Source: Mycolicibacter nonchromogenicus
GTDB taxonomy: Bacteria; Actinomycetota; Actinomycetes; Mycobacteriales; Mycobacteriaceae
Assembly (NCBI RefSeq): GCF_002101775.1
Contig: NZ_LQPI01000033.1
Coordinates: 143,691 to 207,690 of the forward strand
Reading direction: 5' to 3'
Length of the DNA: 64,000 nt
This document shows positions 23,209 to 31,455 of this stretch, piece after piece. Below the pieces are notes generated by a model, which saw nothing but the letters and a program-made list of their open reading frames with translations, did no database searches and was not told where the DNA came from. Position 1 is the first letter of the stretch. Every line of letters begins with the position of its first letter. The translations under genes and the position numbers were made by a program.

Positions 23209-23925
23209 GTGCCCGAATCCGACCGGCTGTATTTCCGCCAGCTGCTCTCCGGACGCGATTTCGCGGCCGGTGACCCGATGGCGGCCCAGATGCGCAACTT
23301 TGCCTACCTGATCGGCGACCGGCAGACCGGCGACGCCGTCGTGGTCGATCCGGCCTACGCCGCCGGCGATCTGCTCGACACGCTCGAGGCCGACGGCATG
23401 CACCTGTCCGGCGTCCTGGTCACCCATCACCACCCCGATCACGTCGGCGGCAAGATGATGGGCTTCGAACTCAAGGGCCTGGCCGAGCTGCTGGAACGAG
23501 TCAGCGTTCCGGTACACGTCAACACCCATGAAGCACAGTGGGTTTCGCGGGTCACCGAAATTCCGTTGACGGACCTGACCGCGCATGATCACGGCGACAA
23601 GGTCAGCGTCGGCGCCATCGACATCGAGCTGCTGCACACACCCGGCCACACCCCGGGCAGCCAGTGCTTCCTGCTGGACGGGCGGTTGGTCGCCGGCGAC
23701 ACCCTGTTCCTGGAGGGCTGCGGGCGAACCGATTTCCCGGGCGGCGACTCCGACGAGATGTACCGCAGCCTGCAGCAGTTGGCCGCACTGCCGGGCGACC
23801 CGACGGTGTTCCCCGGCCACTGGTATTCGGCCGACCCGAGCGCGGCACTTTCGGAAGTGAAGCGATCCAACTACGTATTCAGCGCCGGAAGTCTGGACAG
23901 GTGGCGCATGCTGATGGGCGGATGA
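23209..23925 (+). CDS. Metallo-beta-lactamase-fold hydrolase, glyoxalase II-like
   Basis: 238-aa homologue of Rv0634c. Metal-binding motif THHHPDHVGG (HxHxDH) near residue 70, further His in HTPGHTPGS, Asp in VAGDTLFLEGCGRTDFPGG and the terminal His in VFPGHWYS. The family hydrolyses S-lactoyl-glutathione-type thioesters; mycobacteria would use mycothiol or another thiol. GTG start at 23209 preceded by GGGGAG. The open frame before it encodes the hairpin and is not coding. Confidence 0.9.
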   Translation: MPESDRLYFRQLLSGRDFAAGDPMAAQMRNFAYLIGDRQTGDAVVVDPAYAAGDLLDTLEADGMHLSGVLVTHHHPDHVGGKMMGFELKGLAELLERVSVPVHVNTHEAQWVSRVTEIPLTDLTAHDHGDKVSVGAIDIELLHTPGHTPGSQCFLLDGRLVAGDTLFLEGCGRTDFPGGDSDEMYRSLQQLAALPGDPTVFPGHWYSADPSAALSEVKRSNYVFSAGSLDRWRMLMGG

Positions 23926-23936
23926 GGGGATAGCTG

Positions 23937-24770
23937 ATGGAATCAGTTGAGGACCGCTTGTACGACGTCGCGCACGCCGGTGCGGAGGCCTGGCTGGCCT
24001 GGGCGGCCTGGCTGGCCATCGCCATCACCGTGCTGGCGCTGTTCTATCTGCACCGTCAACTGCAGCGCAACCGTCGATTGGCCACCGAGCAGACCCGCCC
24101 GCACGTGGCGATGTTCATGGAGCCGCACGCCGCCGACTGGCACGTCATCGAGCTGGTGGTCCGCAACTTCGGCAAGACCGCCGCCTATGACATCCGGTTC
24201 TCCTTCGACCAGCCGCCGACCGTGGCCCGCTACGAGACCGCCTCGGACGGCTACGCGGACGTGGTCGCGCTGCAGCTGCCCGAAGAACTGACGGTGCTGG
24301 CGCCGAATCAGGAATGGCGAACGGTGTGGGACTCGGCGATCGACCGCGCCGAACTCGGTGAGGGCATCGAGTCGCGGTTCACCGGGACGATCAGCTACGC
24401 CGACAGCCCCGGCGAGCCGAAGGGCTGGTTCGGGCGGCGTGGCAAGCAGCCTCGCTACGAGAACAAAGTGGTCCTCGACTGGGGCGATCTGCCCCCGGTG
24501 CGCCGGGTCGAGTTGATGACGACGCACGACCTGGCCAAGCGCGAGAAGCAGAAGCTGGAGCTGCTGCGCAGTCTGCTCAGCTACTTCCACTACGCCAGCA
24601 AAGAGACCCGGCCTGATGTTTTCCGCGCCGAGATCGAGCGGATCAACGGCGCGGCCCGCGAGATCCAGGACCGGTTGCGGGGCCGCGAGCAGCTGGAGGC
24701 TTCGGGCAACACCGACATCACGGTGCGACTCGGCGACGCCAGCGCCGAGCTGGGCAAACACCGCAACTAA
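23937..24770 (+). CDS. Hypothetical membrane-anchored protein
   Basis: 277 aa, not recognised. One hydrophobic segment near residues 18-37 (AWLAWAAWLAIAITVLALFYL) is followed by a basic stretch and then a soluble domain rich in beta-strand-like sequence (HVIELVVRNFGKTAAYDIRFSF), with a charged helical tail. The arrangement suggests a single-pass anchor with a cytosolic domain. It starts 11 bp after glyoxalase II and is convergent with the patatin gene, 10 bp away. No function proposed. Confidence 0.7.
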   Translation: MESVEDRLYDVAHAGAEAWLAWAAWLAIAITVLALFYLHRQLQRNRRLATEQTRPHVAMFMEPHAADWHVIELVVRNFGKTAAYDIRFSFDQPPTVARYETASDGYADVVALQLPEELTVLAPNQEWRTVWDSAIDRAELGEGIESRFTGTISYADSPGEPKGWFGRRGKQPRYENKVVLDWGDLPPVRRVELMTTHDLAKREKQKLELLRSLLSYFHYASKETRPDVFRAEIERINGAAREIQDRLRGREQLEASGNTDITVRLGDASAELGKHRN

Positions 24771-24780
24771 AGGCCCGGCG

Positions 24781-25824
24781 TCAGTCGCTGCCGGGGGTGT
24801 CCTCGGTGGGGTAGTGCGACGCCCGGAAACGTTGCAGGTAGGACTCCCAATCCCAGGTCGACAGAAACTCGTTCGCGGCGGTGTAGCCGTTGTCGTAGAG
24901 CTTTTCGAGCCGGTCTCGGGAGATGTCGAAGTCCAGCACGCTGACATCGGTGGAATGGACCCTGATGGCCCGCACACTGACCCACGGCTGGTTCAGGTAG
25001 GTCTGATCGTGCCCGACCAGCATGGTGCTGATCAGGTTCTCCAGCAGCAGCGACTGCCCGAACAATCGCAGCGGCCGTAACACCGGAACCATGGCGCCGA
25101 TGCCGTCGGAGAGCTCCGGGACCACCGTGACGCCGAAGGTGGGCCACTGTGGTGGCCGGCCGTCGAGCCGGTCAAAGGTGTAGATCGGGAAGTTCGACAG
25201 CACCCCACCGTCTACCAGGGTGGATCGCAGCCCGCCGGCGCTGGTCAGCGTCACCGGTCGGTAGAAGAACGGCACCGCCATCGAGGCGCGCACCGCGTCG
25301 GCGACGGGCTGTTCGTCGGGATCGAGCCCGTACACCCGCCGGTAGTCCCACGGCAGCCGGACCAGCTGCCCGGTCGTCACGTCGGTCACCGTGACCACGG
25401 CGCGGTAGCGCCGCTCGGGCATCAGGTTGTCGGCCGGGTAGGCCAGATCTCCCCAGGTGCGCACGCCCAGGTTCGCCAGCTCCCCGCGGATCCACTCATG
25501 GGCGACGTCGCCGCGATAGAGGGCGCTGTCGCGCAGGAACCCCCACACCGGACCGACCAGGGGGATCGGCCCCGCGTCACGCCAGGTGTGCAGTGGTACC
25601 GACAGCGCCAGATCTTTGACCTGCGCCGCGGTCAACTGATCGCCCTGGGCGGCGGCCGCCAGGATCGTGCCCACCACCGAGCCGCCGGACACCCCGGAAA
25701 TGCGCTGCACCGAGTAGCCGGCGTCCATCAAAGCGACCACCGCGCCGACCAGCCCGATGAAGCGCACTCCCCCGCCGGACAACACCAGATCGGCGGTCAG
25801 TGGCTGGGTGCTGCGCGCGGCCAT
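24781..25824 (-). CDS. Patatin-like phospholipase
   Basis: 347-aa cytoplasmic patatin-domain hydrolase. Oxyanion motif LSGGGVRFIG at 15-24, nucleophile GVSGGS at 44-49 (Ser46), and catalytic DGG in STLVDGGVLSNFPIYTF near residue 205-210. This Ser-Asp dyad releases fatty acids from lipids. Start at ATG 25824. An upstream in-frame ATG (25854) would overlap the cyanase gene by 19 bp. It follows cynS closely, so the two are probably co-transcribed. Confidence 0.88.
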   Translation of the reverse strand: MAARSTQPLTADLVLSGGGVRFIGLVGAVVALMDAGYSVQRISGVSGGSVVGTILAAAAQGDQLTAAQVKDLALSVPLHTWRDAGPIPLVGPVWGFLRDSALYRGDVAHEWIRGELANLGVRTWGDLAYPADNLMPERRYRAVVTVTDVTTGQLVRLPWDYRRVYGLDPDEQPVADAVRASMAVPFFYRPVTLTSAGGLRSTLVDGGVLSNFPIYTFDRLDGRPPQWPTFGVTVVPELSDGIGAMVPVLRPLRLFGQSLLLENLISTMLVGHDQTYLNQPWVSVRAIRVHSTDVSVLDFDISRDRLEKLYDNGYTAANEFLSTWDWESYLQRFRASHYPTEDTPGSD

Positions 25825-25835
25825 CTCCAGGCTTC

Positions 25836-26285
25836 TCAGTCCGCTGAGTTCCATTCGTAGGGCAAGAACTTGCCGTCGAAGGTGATGACCACCCGGTCGC
25901 CGCCCGGGTGCGGCTTGCGCTCGAGGTTCAGGCTGAAGTTGATCGCGCTCATGATGCCGTCGCCGAACTGCTCGTGGATCAATTCCTTGATCGCCGGGCC
26001 GTAAACACCCACTGCTTCGTAGAGCCGATAGATGGTGGGGTCGGTGGGCGGCTGGGTGAGACCGCCGCGCACCGGGACCGCGGCCAGCACCGGCACCACC
26101 GCCGGGTCCAGCCCCAGCAGGCCCGCCAGCGTGGCGCCCAGCTCGGCGGGGATGGGGTGCTGGCCCAGCAGCGCCGAGGTGGTCCACACGACCGGCTTGC
26201 CGATCGCGTCGGCCAATTCCTGCCAGGTAAGTCCCTTGGCGAGGCGGGCGGCGATGATCTGCTCAGTTATCTGGCTACGGTTCAT
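25836..26285 (-). CDS. cynS: Cyanate hydratase (cyanase)
   Basis: 149-aa cyanase, which converts cyanate and bicarbonate to ammonia and CO2. The N-terminal helical DNA-binding-like domain (TWQELADAIGKPVVWTTSALLGQ) is followed by the catalytic domain with PTDPTIYRLYEAVGVYG, containing the Arg and Glu of the active site, and GDGIMSAINFSL with the catalytic Ser, ending FDGKFLPYEW. All three catalytic residues are present. ATG 26285 is used; ATG 26297 four codons upstream is equally possible. Divergent from the DsbE-like lipoprotein gene. Confidence 0.93.
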   Translation of the reverse strand: MNRSQITEQIIAARLAKGLTWQELADAIGKPVVWTTSALLGQHPIPAELGATLAGLLGLDPAVVPVLAAVPVRGGLTQPPTDPTIYRLYEAVGVYGPAIKELIHEQFGDGIMSAINFSLNLERKPHPGGDRVVITFDGKFLPYEWNSAD

Positions 26286-26354
26286 GGCTTCCAGCATGCC
26301 TGCCGTGCTCACTGTCCGAAACAGCGACGCAGGGGCGATGGCATACTCCCCGGT

Positions 26355-26867
26355 ATGCCGCATGACAGGGCCGCTGGGCGTCGCCAATTGGCCGTACTGC
26401 TCATGGCGGTGGCAGCGATAGCCGTGTTGCTCTTCGGCTGTGGATCGCAGACCCAGGCCGAGGACACCCAACTTGATTTCGCCGGGCAAACGCTGGACGG
26501 CCGACCATTTTCCGGCGCAAGCCTTTTCGGCAGGCCGGCGGTGCTGTGGTTCTGGGCGCCCTGGTGCCCGCTGTGCCAACGGGATGCACCGATGGTCGCC
26601 CGACTGGCCGCCGCACACCCCAAGGTGACGTTCGTCGGCGTGGGTGCGCAGGACCGGTTGGACGCGTTGCGGGCGTTCGTCGCCAGGTACGGCGTTGACG
26701 AGTTCACCGAGTTGGCCGACACCGACGCCGCGATATGGGCCCGGTTCGGGGTGACACGGCAGCCCGCGTACGCCTTCATCAAGCCCGATGGGCGGGTCGA
26801 GGTGGTGACGGGTTCACTCGCCGAAGCCGAGCTCACCAGGCGGCTGCAGGCCCTGACGGGTTCGTGA
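26355..26867 (+). CDS. DsbE/TlpA-like thiol-disulfide lipoprotein
   Basis: 170-aa exported thioredoxin-fold protein. Basic N-terminus, hydrophobic segment AVLLMAVAAIAVLLF and lipobox LFGC give a signal peptidase II site at about residue 30. The active site WAPWCPLCQRD (CxxC) and cis-Pro loop RQPAYAF are intact. It resembles MPT53-type oxidases of extracytoplasmic thiols. Overlaps the downstream CcdA-like gene by 4 bp (GTGA), so the two form a unit in which the membrane protein recycles the redox state of this one. Confidence 0.87.
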   Translation: MPHDRAAGRRQLAVLLMAVAAIAVLLFGCGSQTQAEDTQLDFAGQTLDGRPFSGASLFGRPAVLWFWAPWCPLCQRDAPMVARLAAAHPKVTFVGVGAQDRLDALRAFVARYGVDEFTELADTDAAIWARFGVTRQPAYAFIKPDGRVEVVTGSLAEAELTRRLQALTGS

Positions 26868-27721
26868 TCGACGCCGCCGCACTCGGTTTCGCCCTGGGTG
26901 CAGGGCTGGTGGCGGGGCTGAACCCGTGTGGGTTCGCTTTTCTTCCGGGCTATTTGGGGCTGGTGATTGCCGCCAGCCGAGACACCTCACGTCCGGTCGC
27001 GCTGGTGCGAGCCGCGGTGGCCACCGTGGTGATGGCTACCGGATTCCTGACGGTGTTCGCGATCTTCGGGTTGGCGGTCTCACCGTTGATCGCGTCGGCG
27101 CAGAGGTATCTGCCGTTCGCCACCGTGGTGGTCGGTGTGGCGCTGCTGGCGATGGGCGTCTGGCTGTTGGCCGGCCGCGAAATCTCACTGCTGCTGCCGA
27201 GCACGGGCGGCACGCCCACGGCACGGCTGAGCTCGATGTACGGCTACGGCGTCGGCTACGCCGTGGCGTCGCTGTCCTGCACCATCGCGCCGTTTCTGGC
27301 GGTGATCAGCACGACCTTCCGGCAGGGGTCGACGGTGGCCGGTGTGCTGGCGTTCATCGCCTACGCGGCGGGCATGAGCATCACCGTCGGCGTTGCGGCA
27401 CTGGCGGTGGCGGTGGCGGGTTCGACTGCCGGTTCCGCGTTGCGACGGGTGCTGCCGTATGTGGGAAGCATCGCCGGGCTGATCGTGCTGGTGACCGGGT
27501 TGTATGTCAGCTATTACGGCTACTACGAAATCCGGTTGTACTTCGCCGGGGGCGACGCTGATGATCCGGTGGTCGGCGCGGTGGTTGCGGTGCAGTCGTG
27601 GGTGGCCGACCAGGTGGAGGCGTTGGGAGTGTGGCCGCTGCTGGGCGCGATCGGTGCGCTGACGGCCGGCGTGCTGGGCCGGCGCGCGCTGAGTCGCCGA
27701 TCTGGGCCCGCTCCGGAATGA
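26864..27721 (+). CDS. CcdA/DsbD-like membrane thiol-redox transporter
   Basis: 285-aa polytopic membrane protein of the CcdA (DsbD central domain) family. The two conserved redox cysteines lie in GLNPCGFAFLP (first helix) and SLSCTIAPFLAV (fourth helix), each in the usual pseudo-symmetric position. About six or seven helices follow the family pattern. It moves electrons from cytosolic thioredoxin to the exported partner encoded just upstream. GTG start overlapping the partner stop. Confidence 0.9.
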   Translation: MIDAAALGFALGAGLVAGLNPCGFAFLPGYLGLVIAASRDTSRPVALVRAAVATVVMATGFLTVFAIFGLAVSPLIASAQRYLPFATVVVGVALLAMGVWLLAGREISLLLPSTGGTPTARLSSMYGYGVGYAVASLSCTIAPFLAVISTTFRQGSTVAGVLAFIAYAAGMSITVGVAALAVAVAGSTAGSALRRVLPYVGSIAGLIVLVTGLYVSYYGYYEIRLYFAGGDADDPVVGAVVAVQSWVADQVEALGVWPLLGAIGALTAGVLGRRALSRRSGPAPE

Positions 27722-27728
27722 TTGTTTC

Positions 27729-27741
27729 GATTGTTTCAATC
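27729..27741. promoter_or_regulatory. Candidate operator of the RES toxin-antitoxin pair
   Basis: Palindrome GATTG-TTT-CAATC, directly preceded by another ATTGTTTC (27721-27728), 29 bp before the antitoxin start. Repeated sites ahead of a toxin-antitoxin operon usually bind the antitoxin or the complex. Confidence 0.5.
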
Positions 27742-27769
27742 CTGGGCAGCGGCGGGTAGTATTGGACGC

Positions 27770-28285
27770 ATGCCCACCGCCGTCGCCCCGATCGCCCGTC
27801 AGGTCGCCGAACGCGCGCGCACCGACGCCGGGTTCGCCCTGGTCCTCGACGCACTTCTGGAAGCACCCACCGCACCCCAGGGCACGCTCGAACGCATCGC
27901 CGCCCACGCACTGAACGACCAGCGGCGCGCCGCCCTCGTCGATGACTTCGTCGCCGGGGCGCTGCCCACCCCGAAGGTCCAAGATCTACTGCGGCTGGGC
28001 ACCCCGCAGGCGGTGCATCGACTGCGCAGCCGGGGCAAGATCATCGGCGCGGCCGTGGGAAACCAGACCTGGTTCCCGGCATGGCAATTCGAGGACGCCC
28101 GACTGCGCCCCGAACTGCCCGAGATCCTGGAGCTGCTGGGCCGATTCACCAGCGACCCGCTGGCCGCCGACCGCATCATGCGGCTCACCCATGCCGAATT
28201 GGGCGGAGTCTCGATCGCCGAGGCGCTGCGCCACAGCGAGACCGCGTCGGCTGCACGTCGACTGCTGACTTCGCTCGGTGCCTGA
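27770..28285 (+). CDS. Antitoxin of a RES-type toxin-antitoxin pair
   Basis: 171-aa protein with an N-terminal helical half and a C-terminal region VQDLLRLGTPQAVHRLRSRGKIIGAAVGNQTWFPAWQF. That region resembles the DNA-binding and toxin-binding parts of mycobacterial partners of RES toxins (DUF2384-like). It overlaps the downstream RES gene by 8 bp, the coupling expected of an antitoxin-first operon. ATG 27770 is preceded by a palindromic operator candidate. Assignment rests mainly on partnership with the RES-domain gene. Confidence 0.7.
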   Translation: MPTAVAPIARQVAERARTDAGFALVLDALLEAPTAPQGTLERIAAHALNDQRRAALVDDFVAGALPTPKVQDLLRLGTPQAVHRLRSRGKIIGAAVGNQTWFPAWQFEDARLRPELPEILELLGRFTSDPLAADRIMRLTHAELGGVSIAEALRHSETASAARRLLTSLGA

Positions 28286-28895
28286 CCTTCCCGCCGGCTA
28301 TCGGGCGCCGCTGCCCGATGTCCGGCCCAGTGGACTGCGCCGCCGACGGATCCCCGCCGGAACACAGCTGTGGCGCCTGGATGCCGAGCAACCTGACCGG
28401 TGGGCCTGGGGCGGTTTCGACCGGCCGCGATATCGGTTCGATCCGCCGTCGGGGGCCTTCCGTACCCGTTACGCGGCAACCGATCTCGTCGGGGCGTTCC
28501 GGGAGCGCTACCGACTGACCGGGTTGATGATCCCCTCCGATCACGCCCGCCACCACTTGGTGCGACTGTCCGCGGCTCGACACCTGCGGGTGCTCGATCT
28601 GCGCACGGAGCGCAACCTGGATGCGCTCGGCGTCGACGACCAGATCAGCACCGGCCAGCATGAGATGGTGTGGGCCACCTGCCAACAGTTGGCAGACGCG
28701 GTGCGCCGCTGGTGGCCCGAGCCCGACGAGTGCCCGGATGCGATCGTCTACCGCTCACGCACCACCCCGGAGACGTCGGTCAACTACGCGTTCTTCGATG
28801 TTGGGGCGTTCACCGTTGAGCACTGGCCGCTGAGCGAACGCCCGGATATCACCGCGGATCTGGTGCTGCGGCACGGGTTTACCGTCACCTACTGA
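28278..28895 (+). CDS. RES-domain toxin (NAD-degrading family)
   Basis: 205-aa protein with the RES-domain pattern: an early Arg (QLWRLDA), RYRFDPPSGAFRTRYAATDLVGAFRERY with the conserved Arg and Glu, and a C-terminal Ser/Tyr-containing strand. Characterised RES toxins, such as MbcT of M. tuberculosis, destroy NAD+ by phosphorolysis or hydrolysis. That activity is inferred from the family. GTG start at 28278 overlaps the antitoxin stop. Followed by a 360-bp inverted-repeat element. Confidence 0.78.
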   Translation: MPDLPAGYRAPLPDVRPSGLRRRRIPAGTQLWRLDAEQPDRWAWGGFDRPRYRFDPPSGAFRTRYAATDLVGAFRERYRLTGLMIPSDHARHHLVRLSAARHLRVLDLRTERNLDALGVDDQISTGQHEMVWATCQQLADAVRRWWPEPDECPDAIVYRSRTTPETSVNYAFFDVGAFTVEHWPLSERPDITADLVLRHGFTVTY

Positions 28896-28958
28896 GGCCG
28901 CTGTACTTTTGGATAACCACACGCGCCCCACGCCTCACGAGTTCAGAGGATGTGCGCA

Positions 28959-29318
28959 TGTGCCCGCCTCTGAGCGACAAACTCCGTTATGTCAACTGAT
29001 GTTGGCGTGCTGGGGCCTCCGTCGGCGCCCAATTCCCGCCAAGCGCCACTTTCCGCTGAACCTTTCAAGTCCGGCCCAATATCCAGTCGAACCCTTTTCA
29101 GCCGGCCCAATTTCCCGCCGAACCCTTTCAGCAGGCCTAATTCCCCGCCATCCGCTTACCGCCGGTGCCCCGGTCCCGCCAGGCCCATTTCCCGCCAGGC
29201 CCATTTCCCGCCAGGCGCCTCCTGGAGGCTCTCGCCGGGCCCTCCCCCGGGACCCTTCTCGCCGGCGGCCCCTTTCACCGCCTGACATAACATCGCTTGT
29301 CGCTCAGAGGCGGGCACA
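28959..29318. repeat. 360-bp inverted-repeat element (locus A), MITE-like
   Basis: The ends form a perfect 22-bp inverted repeat (28959-28980 with 29297-29318; core GCCCGCCTCTGAGCGACAA). After a 5-bp mismatch comes another perfect 9 bp, GTTATGTCA (28986-28994) with TGACATAAC (29283-29291). The interior is CCCGCC/CCCTTTC-rich imperfect tandem repeats (about 29030-29280) with no credible gene. A close copy of the arms occurs at 40989-41058. Non-coding and possibly mobile or a folded RNA. Confidence 0.8.
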
Positions 29319-29403
29319 CACCACACCCCTACCTCCCCGTGACGCCTGAGACGGACGTGACTGCGCCCAATCCATGCCAGAGCCGCGCTACCGGGAAGCC
29401 GCC

Positions 29404-30525
29404 TCAGTCAGCCAGATCCTCATCCCCGAACCTGATTCCCAGGTCGCGGGCCGTCTGGATCGAGTCACAGTCCAGAGCAACGGTTTTCATCTGGCGAGTG
29501 GCCTCCGCCAACGGCACAAAATCGACCGTCGGCGGGTTGAGCGCCACCATCACCCCGTTGCGCCCCTCGTCCAGGGCCCGCACCGCAGCAGCGCCGAACC
29601 GCAGGCCCAGCAGCCGGTCCACCGACGTCGGCGAACCGCCACGCAACAGGTGCCCGAGCACCACGGCACGCGACTCGCGGCCGGTGAGCACCTCGAGTTC
29701 GGCGGCAACCTTGACGCCCACACCGCCCAGGCGTTCGGCCTGGCCCACCGCCTTGCCTGCGACCGTGAGCTCGCCGCCCACCGGCTTGGCGCCTTCCGCG
29801 ACGCAGACAATCGAGTACGTCGAACCACGTTGTGCGCGTTCGTTGATCAACGCCGCCACCGGTTCGAGCCGGTACGGGATCTCCGGGAGCAGGATGGCAT
29901 GCACCCCGGAGGCCAACCCGGCATGCAGCGCGATCCAGCCGGCATAGCGGCCCATCACCTCCACCACGATGATCCGGCTGTGCGAGGTCGCGGTGGAGAA
30001 CAACCGATCGATGCACTCCGAGGCGAAGCCGACCGCACTGTCGAAGCCGAACGTCGCCGCGGTGCCCTCCAGATCGTTGTCGATGGTCTTGGGCACCCCC
30101 ACCAGTCGCAGACCGGCTTTGTGCAGGTGATTGCCGATCGCCAGGGAGCCGTCGCCGCCGATCGTGATCAGCGCGTCGATCGAGTGCTCGGCGAAGCGCT
30201 CGAGCAGCTCGTCGGTGCGGTCCTGTTCGATCCACGTGCCGTCGGGCTGCTGCACCGGGTAGGCGGTCGGGTTGCCGCGGTTGGTGCTGCCCAAAATGGT
30301 GCCGCCCTGGTGGATGATGCCGCGCACCCGGTCACGGGTCAGCTCGATCAGCCCGCCGCCGGGATAGTCCTCGCCCCGCAACAGACCGTTGTAGCCGTCG
30401 CGGATCCCGACCACATCCCAGCCCCGGCGCCGGGCGGCCAGGGTGGCGGCGTAGATGACGGCGTTCAGGCCGGGCGCATCACCGCCACCGGTGCTGATCG
30501 CGATGCGCTTGATGCCCGCCGTCAC
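29404..30525 (-). CDS. 6-phosphofructokinase, divergent group
   Basis: 373-aa PfkA-superfamily enzyme converting fructose 6-phosphate to the 1,6-bisphosphate. Nucleotide loop STGGGDAPGLNAVIYA, GGDGSLAIGN (Gly at the position where PPi-dependent enzymes have Asp), PKTIDNDL (catalytic Asp, with Lys as in group III enzymes), EVMGRYAGWIAL and GHLLRGGSPTSVDR. Gly plus Lys is the combination of actinobacterial ATP-dependent members, though phosphate-donor prediction is tentative. Clearly different from the housekeeping mycobacterial pfkA, so probably a second copy. GTG start, GGAGG 7 nt upstream. Confidence 0.88.
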   Translation of the reverse strand: MTAGIKRIAISTGGGDAPGLNAVIYAATLAARRRGWDVVGIRDGYNGLLRGEDYPGGGLIELTRDRVRGIIHQGGTILGSTNRGNPTAYPVQQPDGTWIEQDRTDELLERFAEHSIDALITIGGDGSLAIGNHLHKAGLRLVGVPKTIDNDLEGTAATFGFDSAVGFASECIDRLFSTATSHSRIIVVEVMGRYAGWIALHAGLASGVHAILLPEIPYRLEPVAALINERAQRGSTYSIVCVAEGAKPVGGELTVAGKAVGQAERLGGVGVKVAAELEVLTGRESRAVVLGHLLRGGSPTSVDRLLGLRFGAAAVRALDEGRNGVMVALNPPTVDFVPLAEATRQMKTVALDCDSIQTARDLGIRFGDEDLAD

Positions 30526-30600
30526 TCCCGGACCTCCGGCACCGCGCTCTCAACAGGGACCTCACTGCGGTTGCAATTGGCGGCTTTCACAATTTCAAGA

Positions 30601-31455
30601 CTACGAGGGCGCCCGGTCGGTGTCGCGTCGACGAGCCAGGCGAAGAGCCCGCAGCAGGGCGCCCAGCAGCAGAAACAGCAACACCACCAGCCATGGCCAG
30701 GCGCCGTGCTGATGCACCCACCCGGCGAGCGTCCCCTGTAACCGTCCCGCCGCGGCCAGCACCGGATCATCCGGGCTGACGTCGCCGGCGAACAGGCGGA
30801 CCTCGTAGTAGCCGTAGTAGCCGACATAGAGTCCGACAGCCAGCAGCAGCGCACCGCTGATCCGGCTGGCGTAGCGGGTGATTCGCCGGATCTTGTCGAT
30901 CAGCGCGGAACGCGCCAACGCGACCGCGATCGCCAGCACCCCGACCAGTAGCCCGAACCCGGCCGCATACGCCAGATAGACCGTCACCGCCTCGCGGCCA
31001 CCGCCCAATGCCGCCCCGGTGACCGCCAGAAACGGGCCGATCGTGCAGCCCAGTGACGCGCACGCGTAGCCCACCCCGTAGCCGAGCATCGACCCGATCC
31101 GAGCGGTGGGCGCCCACCGTCCGCCGAACGTCGCAACCGCCAGCCGCCGACCCGCCAGCAGCCAAACACCCAGGACGACCAGCACGATGCCGATCACCAC
31201 CGTGGCATACGGCAGGTAGCGCTGCACCCGTGTCGCCACCGTGATGGTGAGCAGCCCGAATGCGCCGAAAACCGCCAGAAAGCCCACGGTCATCGCAGCG
31301 GTGGCCGCCAACGCCCGGCCCACCGCGTCCCACCCGCCGGTCCGCTCACCGCGCACCACCAATGCCAGGTAGGCGGGCAGCAGCGCGAACCCACACGGAT
31401 TCAGGGCCGCCACCAGCCCTGCAGCGAAGGCCAGCGCCGGCAGATTCTGGTTCAC
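30601..31455 (-). CDS. CcdA-like membrane protein (Rv2877c type)
   Basis: 284-aa polytopic membrane protein of the CcdA family. Redox cysteines sit in AALNPCGFALLP and ASLGCTIGPFLAV. Its GTG start follows the mpt53 stop with no spacer (TAG-GTG), so the genes are coupled. H37Rv has the same pair at Rv2878c-Rv2877c. It probably reduces or re-oxidises the MPT53-like partner using cytosolic thiols. Paralogous to the pair at 26864-27721. Confidence 0.9.
   Translation of the reverse strand: MNQNLPALAFAAGLVAALNPCGFALLPAYLALVVRGERTGGWDAVGRALAATAAMTVGFLAVFGAFGLLTITVATRVQRYLPYATVVIGIVLVVLGVWLLAGRRLAVATFGGRWAPTARIGSMLGYGVGYACASLGCTIGPFLAVTGAALGGGREAVTVYLAYAAGFGLLVGVLAIAVALARSALIDKIRRITRYASRISGALLLAVGLYVGYYGYYEVRLFAGDVSPDDPVLAAAGRLQGTLAGWVHQHGAWPWLVVLLFLLLGALLRALRLARRRDTDRAPS

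Noticed and set aside
29000..29280. CRISPR array
   Set aside because: Units are short, degenerate and contiguous with no unique spacers, and no cas genes are nearby.
28989..29285. Pro/Arg-rich frames inside the 360-bp inverted-repeat element
   Set aside because: Low-complexity translation of C-rich repeats, on both strands, without start signals.
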